This document shows positions 26,576 through 35,415 of a stretch of DNA of 64,000 bases, piece after piece. How positions within the stretch are numbered: position 1 is the first letter of the stretch; each line of letters begins with the position of its first letter. The notes under the pieces were generated by a model that worked only from the letters and a program-made list of their open reading frames with translations, ran no database searches and was not told where the DNA came from. The DNA lies in NCBI GenBank assembly GCA_964484205.1, contig CAZAEZ010000001.1:1-64000 (forward strand), given 5' to 3'. Source of the stretch: M3007 sp964484205. Its GTDB lineage: Bacteria; Bacteroidota; Bacteroidia; Chitinophagales; Saprospiraceae. The position numbers and the translations under genes are program-made.

Positions 26576-26989
26576 CTATTTTTTAGGCAACACCGTTCCG
26601 GTCATGGAGAGCCCGGTTCCGTGCTCCGGATCAAAATTGGTGGTCACTGCAATCACCTTGTAAAATTGGCCTTCCTTGAGTGCATCGTAGGTGATTCGGA
26701 TGCTGCCCGTTTGGCCCGGCGGAATGGGTTCCTTGCTCCAGTCGACCACGGTACAATGGCAACCACTTTTGACTTCCAGGATCACCAGGCTGTCGGTACT
26801 GACGTTTTTTGCCTCAAACTTTGCCTCGTGCGGCATGCCGTACGGAATAGCGCCCGTCCTGATCTGCATGGGCTTCCATTCCACTTTCCCGGAATTTTTC
26901 GTGGGGTCGCCAATTTTCATTTCCTGGGCATGTATTTGGCCGGTCAGGCATAGCAGGATAATGGTGGATAAAATTAACCGTGATTTCAT
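26576..26989 (-). CDS. DUF1573 periplasmic protein
   Basis: A 137-residue protein with signal peptide (MKSRLILSTIILLCLTGQIHAQ) and one DUF1573 immunoglobulin-like domain. Hallmarks are the FEAKNVSTDSLVI strand pair, the SGCHCT motif and IPPGQTGSIRITYDA. The family is abundant in Bacteroidota, of unknown function, and related to ASH-type domains. ATG 26989 is preferred to the TTG two codons earlier. It stands alone, 144 bases after the metalloprotease start side is excluded, and is not obviously in an operon with gapA. Confidence 0.85.
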   Translation of the reverse strand: MKSRLILSTIILLCLTGQIHAQEMKIGDPTKNSGKVEWKPMQIRTGAIPYGMPHEAKFEAKNVSTDSLVILEVKSGCHCTVVDWSKEPIPPGQTGSIRITYDALKEGQFYKVIAVTTNFDPEHGTGLSMTGTVLPKK

Positions 26990-27080
26990 CGTCAATAAAT
27001 TTAGCGCCCAAAGGTATTCTGTGGTTTCGGATCCTTTTGAGCGGAAAATTCGCTTTTCAAATTATTAACGTTTAAATAAA

Positions 27081-27110
27081 ACAGGGCCGCAAATTGACTT
27101 GCGGCCCTGT
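27081..27110 (-). terminator. Terminator of the PKD metalloprotease gene
   Basis: Perfect 12-bp arms 27081-27092 and 27099-27110 (ACAGGGCCGCAA) with a 6-base loop, followed on the minus strand by TTTTATTTAAA. It lies 24 bases past the stop codon, a standard Rho-independent terminator. Confidence 0.8.
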
Positions 27111-27133
27111 AATTTCAGCAAAGTGCCATTGCA

Positions 27134-30100
27134 TTATCGCTGAATTGCAATTTTAGCCTGAACGGCACTGGCGCCCGAACGTATGGTTAAAGTGTACATT
27201 CCGGCAGGTAGGCTGCTGTAATCAAAATTGCGGGTTAAGGCTCCGTTGTTAAACCCGGCAGTTTGCCGGTCAACCAATTGGCCGATGCCGTTGTGCAAAA
27301 CAAATTCAATCTGGCGCTGTCCATCGCCGGCCATTTCAACCGTAAACTGTCCGCTGTTTGGGTTCGGGTAGAGCCGGAACATGTTCAGCCAGGCCACTTC
27401 GCCGGTAGCGGAAACCAGTACGACCATCTGCTGCAGGGTGCTGGCGCCGCAGTTGTTTATGACCGTCAACTCAACGGTATACGTGCCCGGGGCAGTGTAG
27501 GTGTGGGTTGGGTCTTGTTCGGTACTGGTATTGCCGTCGCCAAATTTCCAGGAATACATGTCGCCGTTCTGAGAGGAATTGCTGAATTGTACCATTAGTT
27601 GGTCAGCAACGAATGTAAAGTCTGCTTTGGGCAGGTCTAAAACAGTAATGTAATTCATTACCATGCTTGTATTCGTGCCAAACAAGTTGGAGGCTTCCAG
27701 CACAACCGAATAAGTGCCGGGCGCGGCGTAAGTCACTGTTGGATTTTGTTCGGTCGACGTGGCCGGGTCGCCCCCCTCGAATGTCCATAGCCAGGCGGTC
27801 GGACTGCCGGCCGATTGGTCTGTAAACTGCACCGTAAATGGCGCACAACCAGTCACCTCATTTGCTGTAAACGAAGGGATCGGCGCCGAACCAACTATGG
27901 AGACCACTTGCGTGTCCATCGACATTCCACATTCGTTTCCAGCAATGAGAATGACAACATAGTCGCCAGTGGTAGCATAAGTATGTGTTGGATTGGCCAC
28001 TGTGCTGGAATCGCCGTCCCCGAATATCCATACATAACTGCCGGCATTGCTGGAATTATTGGCCAGTACCACCGACAGGCCGGCCGTTTGGGCGGAAAAA
28101 CCGGCCACAGGCGGGCCTAAAACAGTTATTGTGCCGGTTGTCGTGTTGCTGCCCGCCGAGTTGGTCGCCACAAGCGTGACGGTGTACGTTCCCGGATCAT
28201 TAAAAAGAACCACCGGATCGCTTTCCGACGACACAGCCGGATGCCCCCCTTCAAATGTCCAGGAATAACTGGTGGCATTGGCACTGGAGGAATTCGTAAA
28301 CTGAACCTCCAGGGGCGCACATCCTTCCGTCAGGTTGGCCGAAAACCCTGCTGTCGGCGGCGTCACAATGGTTACTGTTTCCGTAAACGTGCTTGTACCG
28401 CATGGGTTTGTCGCTGTCAACGTCACGGTGTATGTGCCATCTGTCGAATACGTGTGGCTGGGATTCGGATCGGTGCTGTTGTTGTTATCGCCAAAATCCC
28501 AGTTGTAGGAAGTGCTGTTCGTGGAATTGTTGGTGAAACTGGCCATAGCGCCATCTACGGAAGCGGTAAATCCGGCTGTTGGTCCGCTGTTTACGGTGAT
28601 AATACTGGTTTGCGTTGCCGTATTGCTGCCGGCCGAGTTGCCTGCGACAAGCGTGACGGTGTAGGTGCCAGGCGTGTTGTACACTACCGTTGGATTTTCA
28701 ATGGTACTGGATGCCGGTGTGCCGCCCGGGAAGGACCAATTAAACGTAGTTGCATTCGCGGAAGAGCCGTTGGTAAACTGTACCGTCAATGGGCCGCACC
28801 CGCTGGTTGGCGAAGCAGTGAAATTTGCCGTAGGCGGCGTCACGATGGTGACTGTTTCCGTGAAGGTGCTGGTACCGCATGGATTGGTGGCCGTCAGGGT
28901 AACCGTATAGGTGCCGTCTTCGCTGTAGGTATGCGTCGGGTTGGGTTGCGAACTGTTCGACATGTCCCCAAAATCCCAGGCATAGGAAGTGCTGTTCGCC
29001 GATGTATTCGTGAAATTGACTACCGCGCCATTTACCGAACTGGTAAATCCGGCAGTGGGTCCGGCATTCACGGTGATATAATTGGTTTGGGTAGCCGTAT
29101 TGCTACCGGCGGCATTGCTTACCACAAGCGTGACGCTGTACATGCCCGGCGTGTTGTAAATCACCGTTGGATTTTCAACTGTGCTTGTTGCCGGCGTGCC
29201 GCCCGGGAATGACCAGTTAAAGCTGGTTGCATTGGCGGAAGACGCATTGGTAAACGTTACGCTCAGCGGTCCGCAACCACTGGTCGGCGTAGCCGAAAAA
29301 CTTGCCGTCGGCGGAGTCAGAATGGTAACGGTTTGGGTGAACGTGTTTGTACCGCAGGCATTGGTCGCGGTGAGCACAACCGTATACGTGCCATCCTCAT
29401 CGTAGCTGTGCGTGGGGTTGGCCTGGTTGCTGGTGGTCATGTCACCAAAATCCCAGCTGTACGATGTGCTGTTTGCCGAAGTATTTGTAAAGCTGACGGT
29501 CAGGCCGTTTGTCGAACTGGTAAATCCGGCGGTCGGGCCCGGGTTGACGGTAATGTAGTTCGTTTGGGTAGCCGTGTTGCTGCCGGCAGCATTAGTTACC
29601 ACAAGCGTGACGGTGTACATGCCCGGCGTATTGTAAACGACTACCGGGTTTTCCGCCGTGCTGGATGCCGGGGCGCCACCCGGGAAAGTCCAGCTAAACG
29701 TAGCGGCATTGTCCGAAGATGTATTGGAAAAACTAACCGTCAGTGGCCCGCAGCCGCTTGTTGGCGTTGCGTTGAAACCCGCAGTTGGCGGCGTTACAAT
29801 GGTCACACTTTGCGTGGTCGTATCCGAGCCGCAGGCATTCGTGGCGATCAGGGTCACGACATAAACCCCGTCTTCCCCAAAGATGTGCACCGGATTTTGC
29901 TGCGTGCTGGTTTCGCCGTCTCCAAAATTCCAGTTATAGGAAGTTGCCCCGCCCGAAGTACCGTTGTTGAATTGTACGGTATCCAGGTTAATTGTTGTGG
30001 TGAAACCTGCGGCAGGTACGCCGTTTACCGTGATGAAATTTGGTTGCGTGGCGGTATTGGAGCCGCCGGCATTTGTTGCCGTCAGGCTGACGGTATAGCT

Positions 30101-32431
30101 GCCCGGATTGTTGTAAACCACCGTCGGGTTTTGGGCCGTGCTTGAAGACGGCGACCCGCCGGGGAATGACCAGGTGTAGGAGTCCGCATTGCCGGTGGTT
30201 GTGTTCGTAAAATTCACAGTAAGTGGTCCGCACCCGGAAGTTACATCAGCTGTAAATCCGGCCGCCGGCGGTGCGATGAGGTTTACCGTTTGGGTATTTG
30301 TCGTGCTGCCGCAATCATTTGTTGTCGTCAGGGTAACGGTGTATGAACCGCCAACTGCATAGGTGTGCACCGGATTCATCTGAGTACTGGTGTTGCCGTC
30401 GCCAAAATCCCAGAGGTAGGAGCTGCCCCCCACGGAAGTATTGGTGAAGGTGACGGTCAGGTTGTCCACCGTTTTTGTAAAGTTGGCAGACGGGACATTC
30501 TGCACGGAAATGAAATTGGAATAGGTGGTATTATTTGAGCCTGCGCCGTTGTATGCCGTCAGCGAAACCGTATAGGTGCCGGAGGTTGTATACACCACTA
30601 CCGGGTTGGGCAAGGTCGATGAAACCGGCGACCCGCCCGGGAACTGCCACAGGTAGGACGAGGCATTGCTGGACGATTGGTTGGTGAATTGAACCGTTAG
30701 CGTTGCACAGCCGCTTGTCGGATCTGCAGTGAAGTTTGCCGTCGGCACGGTGTTTATGGTTACCGTTTTTGTAGACGTTCCGCAATCGTTTTCAACAAAA
30801 AGCGTAACGACGTAAATGCCTGCTTCAGAATAAGTATACACCGGGTTTGGCTGATTGCTAAAGCCGAGGCCATCGCCAAAATCCCAGGAGTACGACAGGG
30901 CATTCGTGGAGGTGCTGGTGAAGGTATAGGTCAGATTATCATAGGCATAGGTAAAGTTGGACACCGGCTTGGCTAAAACGGTGATCTGTTTGGATTCCGT
31001 CACGGGGCCTCCCGCGCCGTTTAGCGTAAGCGAAACGGTGTATGTTCCCGGGGAGAAATAGGTTACCGTTGGATTTGTCTGTGTAGATGAAGGCGGGCTC
31101 CCTCCGGGAAAAGACCAGCTCCGGCTGGAAATATTACCGGACGACAGGTCGGTAAACTGCACGGGCACGTCCTCACAGGGTTGATTGGGCGACCATTCAA
31201 AATCGGCTTCAAGCGGCGGATTGCCACCGCAGGGTTCCAGACAGCCCTGATTGATCTTTTGGGTTATGTATCCACTGATCTGGTTTTCAGAGTTGCTGCT
31301 CCATTGCGTGCTGGGATTTACAAAAGGGCACATGACATATTGAGGGCCGCCGGATGGGCAGTTGTCGTGGGTAGCTGTGAAGTTGTGCCCGATTTCGTGA
31401 CCCGTCAGATTCCGGAGGCTTGCAGAGTTACTGGTGTAATCCTGCAAACAATGGTACCTGTTGCTGTTACAAAGTCCGCCCAAATAGGCAATCCCGACCG
31501 TAGAGCCGTTAAAATTGCGGTTTGTCCACAATTCACCATTATCAAACGACACACCAAAACCGCCGCCATTACCCCATGACCGGAAAGACCCCAACAAAGT
31601 GCCTGCCTCTGTCGAATTCGTCCATGGATCTGTTCCGGTAACAACGAATTGGGTTACAATGACAAAAGTGATATCATGAATAAAACTGCCGGCGTATAGC
31701 CCCTCCACATCATTCATCACCGCAATGTTGTGGTTCTCCACAGCCACCACCGAGCCGTATTTGGTATGCATGGATTTATCGGAAGCAATGGCAATTTCCA
31801 GTTCGTAGCAGGCCATGGATTCGGCCATATTGTCCGGGTTGCTGAAATTGTATTTTCCATGTTCCAGTTTTTCTTCCGCCGCTAGCACAAGACAACCCGC
31901 ATCCTGACTTGGAATAACGGCGCGCTCCGGGTAGAACAAAAACAAATCGGGATCGGCATCCGGTTGGTGGTACCAAAGTGGTTCGATAAAATAGGTGTCG
32001 TCGGCCAGTTGGATAAAACCGTGCATAAAATTTTTATCCAGCGTAAGCCTGACCGTACCGCCGCTACCGGTTTCTATACCTTTAAATGCCCGGTGATCGT
32101 TTCGCTTGTGTTTTTCTATGCCTGTGTCCGTTGAAACCACCAGATGGTAGTCCGGTGCAAGGATTCTGCTCGGCTCCAGTTGCAACTGAAGCGTTTTATC
32201 ACCAAGCTGGAGCTGGAACGGCGTGTAATCCGGTGAACTTTCAACAAACTGTTTGATTTCCAAGGGATTCAGCCGAAAGATCGTCCATTGGCTCAGTTCT
32301 TTTTTTACCGATTCGACGGGGTCAATTTGTTCCGGCTTTCCGGAAAAGGTCTGAGCGAAAATTCCGTACGGGATTAGCGCAAGTACCAAAATAGCGGTCA
32401 GCCTGCGGAACGGACGTAAGTAGTTGAGCAT
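27134..32431 (-). CDS. Secreted reprolysin-like metalloprotease with 16 PKD domains and T9SS sorting domain
   Basis: A very large exported protease, 1765 residues from ATG 32431 (signal peptide MLNYLRPFRRLTAILVLALIPYGIFAQ). A propeptide-like N-domain (to about 190) precedes an M12B/adamalysin-type zinc domain with HEIGHNFTATHD at residues 345-356. This fits HExxHxxGxxHD except that Thr replaces the usual Gly; the Met-turn would be VMCPF. Sixteen PKD domains follow (about residues 407-1670), strictly alternating between an 84-residue type with a CxxLxVxFTN opening and FPGG/FEGG core, and a 75-residue type with a DFGD core, making eight tandem pairs. The last 85 residues are a T9SS type A sorting domain (FRLYPNPNSGQFTVEM ... 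LPAGMYTLTIRSG). It is probably surface-attached, degrading protein or binding polymer. No partner genes are adjacent. Confidence 0.93.
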   Translation of the reverse strand: MLNYLRPFRRLTAILVLALIPYGIFAQTFSGKPEQIDPVESVKKELSQWTIFRLNPLEIKQFVESSPDYTPFQLQLGDKTLQLQLEPSRILAPDYHLVVSTDTGIEKHKRNDHRAFKGIETGSGGTVRLTLDKNFMHGFIQLADDTYFIEPLWYHQPDADPDLFLFYPERAVIPSQDAGCLVLAAEEKLEHGKYNFSNPDNMAESMACYELEIAIASDKSMHTKYGSVVAVENHNIAVMNDVEGLYAGSFIHDITFVIVTQFVVTGTDPWTNSTEAGTLLGSFRSWGNGGGFGVSFDNGELWTNRNFNGSTVGIAYLGGLCNSNRYHCLQDYTSNSASLRNLTGHEIGHNFTATHDNCPSGGPQYVMCPFVNPSTQWSSNSENQISGYITQKINQGCLEPCGGNPPLEADFEWSPNQPCEDVPVQFTDLSSGNISSRSWSFPGGSPPSSTQTNPTVTYFSPGTYTVSLTLNGAGGPVTESKQITVLAKPVSNFTYAYDNLTYTFTSTSTNALSYSWDFGDGLGFSNQPNPVYTYSEAGIYVVTLFVENDCGTSTKTVTINTVPTANFTADPTSGCATLTVQFTNQSSSNASSYLWQFPGGSPVSSTLPNPVVVYTTSGTYTVSLTAYNGAGSNNTTYSNFISVQNVPSANFTKTVDNLTVTFTNTSVGGSSYLWDFGDGNTSTQMNPVHTYAVGGSYTVTLTTTNDCGSTTNTQTVNLIAPPAAGFTADVTSGCGPLTVNFTNTTTGNADSYTWSFPGGSPSSSTAQNPTVVYNNPGSYTVSLTATNAGGSNTATQPNFITVNGVPAAGFTTTINLDTVQFNNGTSGGATSYNWNFGDGETSTQQNPVHIFGEDGVYVVTLIATNACGSDTTTQSVTIVTPPTAGFNATPTSGCGPLTVSFSNTSSDNAATFSWTFPGGAPASSTAENPVVVYNTPGMYTVTLVVTNAAGSNTATQTNYITVNPGPTAGFTSSTNGLTVSFTNTSANSTSYSWDFGDMTTSNQANPTHSYDEDGTYTVVLTATNACGTNTFTQTVTILTPPTASFSATPTSGCGPLSVTFTNASSANATSFNWSFPGGTPATSTVENPTVIYNTPGMYSVTLVVSNAAGSNTATQTNYITVNAGPTAGFTSSVNGAVVNFTNTSANSTSYAWDFGDMSNSSQPNPTHTYSEDGTYTVTLTATNPCGTSTFTETVTIVTPPTANFTASPTSGCGPLTVQFTNGSSANATTFNWSFPGGTPASSTIENPTVVYNTPGTYTVTLVAGNSAGSNTATQTSIITVNSGPTAGFTASVDGAMASFTNNSTNSTSYNWDFGDNNNSTDPNPSHTYSTDGTYTVTLTATNPCGTSTFTETVTIVTPPTAGFSANLTEGCAPLEVQFTNSSSANATSYSWTFEGGHPAVSSESDPVVLFNDPGTYTVTLVATNSAGSNTTTGTITVLGPPVAGFSAQTAGLSVVLANNSSNAGSYVWIFGDGDSSTVANPTHTYATTGDYVVILIAGNECGMSMDTQVVSIVGSAPIPSFTANEVTGCAPFTVQFTDQSAGSPTAWLWTFEGGDPATSTEQNPTVTYAAPGTYSVVLEASNLFGTNTSMVMNYITVLDLPKADFTFVADQLMVQFSNSSQNGDMYSWKFGDGNTSTEQDPTHTYTAPGTYTVELTVINNCGASTLQQMVVLVSATGEVAWLNMFRLYPNPNSGQFTVEMAGDGQRQIEFVLHNGIGQLVDRQTAGFNNGALTRNFDYSSLPAGMYTLTIRSGASAVQAKIAIQR
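27415..31213 (-). repeat. Tandem coding repeat, eight PKD-pair units
   Basis: The PKD region of the metalloprotease gene is about 3.8 kb of degenerate tandem repeat: 16 domains of roughly 225-250 bases, forming eight units of about 475 bases. The units between about 28300 and 29800 are the most alike (repeated SFPGGTP, ENPTVVYNTPGMY and ATNPCGTSTFTETVTIVTPP), indicating recent duplication or gene conversion, while end units have diverged. Long open frames on the plus strand here are shadows of the repeat. Confidence 0.85.
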
Positions 32432-32763
32432 AGTCAAGTTTGAATTTGAAAACGAATAGTTTTGATGCAGCAAATGGAGCGGCCCTGGGGAGTTCGAGAA
32501 TGGTATAATCGGCCTTTGACAATAATTGCTGATGCAGATTAGCAGGGGGAATGTCAGAAACACCGTTTCTTTGCAGCAATATTTGCACCAGATGTTTAGG
32601 GGGGCGAAAGTAGGAGTTGTTTGTAAAAAGCGGCTTGGCAAGGTTCGTAAATTGATAATTTCGTCAAAAACAAGACGAATTTGATTTTTGAACCCAAGGA
32701 CATCTTTTGAAGCCTTTTTATTAGGGAAACACATACCTTCTCAGACAATATAAACCAATTACG

Positions 32764-33384
32764 ATGAAGCAATTTTGCTTACCTTTTCTACTGTTTTTCC
32801 TGTTGGCAGGATTTGCACTGTCAGCCCAGAATCAACTGGCATTCAGCACTGCACATTCCACCGGCTTTGAGCTGCCGAAGGATAAAGACGGCGGTTCATT
32901 CAAAGACCGTTTGTGGTATGGCGGTGGCCTAACGCTGGGTTTTCAGGGTGGGAGCGGTTACAGCCTTTTTGCCTTTGGCTTGTCGCCGATGGTCGGCTAT
33001 AAGGTTGTGGGTCCGCTTTCTATAGGGCCGCGATTGTCCGTTTTGTACACCTCGCAAAAATTCCCCGGGATTCAAACCTTCAATCTCTTTGATGTCGAAT
33101 TAAGCGTTTTTGCCCGTGTAAAAATATACCGGGGTTTTTTTGTGCAGGGGGAATTGGGCAGCTTATCCGATCAGTATGTTTTTCAGGACAACTTCAACGG
33201 CCAGCTGGGGAAAGGCACCCGTACCCGCTCGGCGCAGTATGTCGGCCTTGGATACAATTTTTCCAACGGTAATGGCGGCTTTGGCCAGGAAATCGCGGTC
33301 ATGTATGACTTTTACGTGGGCAACGATATCAATTCTTATGAACAACCCTGGCAATACCGCATTGCGTTCACGTATGGTTTTTGA
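32764..33384 (+). CDS. Predicted outer membrane beta-barrel protein
   Basis: A 206-residue protein with signal peptide (MKQFCLPFLLFFLLAGFALSAQ) and alternating amphipathic strands (YGGGLTLGFQGGSGYSLFAFGLSPMVGYKV, read as two strands; FVQGELGSLSDQY; AQYVGLGYNFSN), ending in the aromatic residue typical of barrel proteins (IAFTYGF). I recognise no specific family beyond the general porin-like group. The 332-base gap upstream, shared divergently with the metalloprotease gene, contains a TACTTTCG box (32605-32612, minus) as a possible promoter for the protease and nothing else recognisable. fbaB follows after 37 bases and may be cotranscribed. Confidence 0.75.
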   Translation: MKQFCLPFLLFFLLAGFALSAQNQLAFSTAHSTGFELPKDKDGGSFKDRLWYGGGLTLGFQGGSGYSLFAFGLSPMVGYKVVGPLSIGPRLSVLYTSQKFPGIQTFNLFDVELSVFARVKIYRGFFVQGELGSLSDQYVFQDNFNGQLGKGTRTRSAQYVGLGYNFSNGNGGFGQEIAVMYDFYVGNDINSYEQPWQYRIAFTYGF

Positions 33385-33421
33385 CAGAACATTTAGATAA
33401 CTAATTTATTTCAAGTACTTT

Positions 33422-34480
33422 ATGGCAAATCAAAAAATCCAGGACATACTCGGCGAACATGCCGAATATTACCTGAATCACCAAAGCAAGACCTTCGACA
33501 AAAGCCAGTTGCATGCGCCTTCTCCCAAGCATGTCGAGCAAATTTGGTTGCCCAGCAACCGGAATGCCCAAACGCTCCGGAGCATTCAGCAACTGCTCGG
33601 CCATGGGCGGCTGAAAAATACCGGCTATGTCAGCATCCTGCCCGTCGATCAGGGAATTGAGCATAGCGCCGGCGCCTCCTTTGCGCCGAACCCGGTCTTT
33701 TTTGACCCGGAAAATATCGTCAAACTCGCCATTGAAGGCGGTTGTAATGCTGTCGCCTCCACCTACGGCGTACTGGGAACGGTGGCGCGCAAGTATGCCC
33801 ACAAAATCCCGTTTGTGGTGAAAATCAATCACAACGAATTCCTTTCGTACCCGAATTCCTACGACCAGATCATGTTCGGCACCGTGAAAAGTGCCTGGAA
33901 TATGGGGGCTGTAGCCGTCGGCGCAACCATTTATTTCGGTTCAGCCGAAAGCAACCGCCAAATTCAGGAAGTCAGCCAGGCATTTGAACTCGCGCACGAA
34001 CTGGGTATGGCGACCATCCTCTGGTGCTACCTGCGCAATAGCGATTTCAAACAAGGCAATGTCGATTATCATACCGCCGCCGACCTCACCGGCCAGGCCA
34101 ATCACTTGGGGGTAACCATCCAGGCCGATATCATCAAGCAGAAAATGCCGACAAATAATGGCGGCTACAACGCGATCAAAGTTGGAAAAACACACCCGAA
34201 AGTGTATACCGATCTGACCAGCGATCACCCCATCGACTTGTGCCGCTATCAAGTGGCCAACTGCTACATGGGCCGTGTCGGTTTGATCAATTCCGGGGGT
34301 GAATCCAAAGGCGCGAGCGATTTGCAGGAAGCCGTAATCACCGCCGTGGTCAACAAACGCGCCGGTGGCATGGGCCTGATTTCCGGGCGAAAAGCCTTCC
34401 AGCGGCCAATGAAAGAAGGGATCGGCTTGCTCAATGCGATTCAGGATGTTTACCTGGACCGTTCGATCAAACTGGCCTGA
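33422..34480 (+). CDS. fbaB: Class I fructose-bisphosphate aldolase
   Basis: DhnA/FbaB-type aldolase, 352 residues, cleaving fructose-1,6-bisphosphate through a Schiff base. The barrel strands read YVSILPVDQGIEHSAG, ASTYGVLGTVARKYAHKIPFVVKINHNE, MGAVAVGATIYFGS and GMATILWCYLRN. The conserved lysine of the KINHNE segment and the later Lys in YNAIKVGKTHP are candidates for the catalytic lysine; the phosphate-binding glycines lie in INSGGESKGASDL and LISGRKAFQRP. It overlaps the convergent fdhD gene by 14 bases at their 3' ends. Confidence 0.93.
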   Translation: MANQKIQDILGEHAEYYLNHQSKTFDKSQLHAPSPKHVEQIWLPSNRNAQTLRSIQQLLGHGRLKNTGYVSILPVDQGIEHSAGASFAPNPVFFDPENIVKLAIEGGCNAVASTYGVLGTVARKYAHKIPFVVKINHNEFLSYPNSYDQIMFGTVKSAWNMGAVAVGATIYFGSAESNRQIQEVSQAFELAHELGMATILWCYLRNSDFKQGNVDYHTAADLTGQANHLGVTIQADIIKQKMPTNNGGYNAIKVGKTHPKVYTDLTSDHPIDLCRYQVANCYMGRVGLINSGGESKGASDLQEAVITAVVNKRAGGMGLISGRKAFQRPMKEGIGLLNAIQDVYLDRSIKLA

Positions 34481-35294
34481 TGCGCTCAACGCCGGTGTAC
34501 ACATTAAACCGGTTTTTACGCAAAAAACCGATCAGTGTCATTCCGGAATCTTCGGCAAGTTCGCAGGCCAGGCTCGAAGGAGCGCCCACTGCGGCCAACA
34601 CCGGAATACCGGCCATGGTTGCTTTTTGGACCAGTTCAAATCCGGCTCGACCACTCACCAGAATTATGAAGTCCCGAAAGGGTAGGGGATAGGCGCTGCG
34701 CATCGCAGCGCCTATTACTTTATCCACCGCATTGTGCCTTCCGACATCTTCGCGAAGCAGCACCAATTTGCCGGTATTGTCAAACAAGCCGGCCGCATGC
34801 AGGCCTCCTGTGGCTTCAAAAGTTGCCTGGGCTTCGCGCAGCGTGTCCGGCAGGCGGTAAATGATTTCCGGCAAAACCACCGGATGCCCTTTTGCCGGAT
34901 AAAAACAGCTGACCGTCTGAACAGCATCAAGCGAGGCCTTGCCACAAACCCCGCAACTCGACGAGGTGAATAAATGCCGGGTTAGCCGGGCTTCGTCGAT
35001 GACAATCGATGGTTGCAACTCCAGGACAAGCGTATTTTCCGCCAGCCACTTTGCCGCAAGAATTTGGTCTGCGCCTTGAATAATTCCCTCCGTAAATAAA
35101 AAACCGGTGGCCAGTTCTTCGTCGTCGCCGGGAGTCCGCATCGTGACGGCTACCGAAAGTTGGCGGCGTTTATCGCCGGCGCCGTGGCCGATCCGGACCT
35201 CCAGGGGCTCCTCTTTTACCAGATTGTCCCGGTGTTCCAGGGTGTTGCCCGGTGTTATGGTTTGCGCTGAAACGCTTATGATTTTTGTATCCAC
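34467..35294 (-). CDS. fdhD: Formate dehydrogenase accessory sulfurtransferase FdhD
   Basis: Transfers sulfur from the cysteine desulfurase to the molybdenum cofactor of formate dehydrogenases. The GTG start at 35294 gives 275 residues, the normal family length; the longer frame begins with a TTG and an unrelated basic stretch that would overlap the argS promoter. The sulfur-relay motif SSSCGVCGKASLD has Cys114 and Cys117. Also typical are EEPLEVRIG, ELATGFLFTEGI and LLREDVGRHNAVDKVIGA and SGRAGFELVQKA. No formate dehydrogenase or molybdenum cofactor gene lies in the window, so its client is elsewhere on the genome. Confidence 0.93.
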   Translation of the reverse strand: MDTKIISVSAQTITPGNTLEHRDNLVKEEPLEVRIGHGAGDKRRQLSVAVTMRTPGDDEELATGFLFTEGIIQGADQILAAKWLAENTLVLELQPSIVIDEARLTRHLFTSSSCGVCGKASLDAVQTVSCFYPAKGHPVVLPEIIYRLPDTLREAQATFEATGGLHAAGLFDNTGKLVLLREDVGRHNAVDKVIGAAMRSAYPLPFRDFIILVSGRAGFELVQKATMAGIPVLAAVGAPSSLACELAEDSGMTLIGFLRKNRFNVYTGVERIRPV

Positions 35295-35366
35295 GAGTGG
35301 TTGTTTTTTAGCCGGAGCCGGCCGGGGAACTCCTTTTTTACAGGCCGTGTTTATTTTCCAAATAGT

Positions 35367-35396
35367 TTTTCCGCTACAAGTTAAACGATACCTTTG
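35367..35396 (+). promoter_or_regulatory. argS promoter
   Basis: TACCTTTG at 35389-35396 matches TAnnTTTG, with TTTT at 35367-35370 eighteen bases upstream as a -33-like box. The start codon of argS follows at 35416, giving a leader of about 12 bases, and supports the chosen start. Confidence 0.55.
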
Positions 35397-35415
35397 CGCC
35401 CTCAAATCTACAGAT

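Noticed and set aside
28241..30145. Two long plus-strand open frames of 323 and 270 codons
   Set aside because: They are the antisense of the PKD repeat array; their products are Arg/Gly/Val-rich repeats of no protein character, and the minus-strand gene is clearly real.
27415..31213. Regular repeats that could be mistaken for a CRISPR array
   Set aside because: The repeats are translated PKD domains in one frame, about 240 bases each, with no short identical repeat and no spacer pattern.
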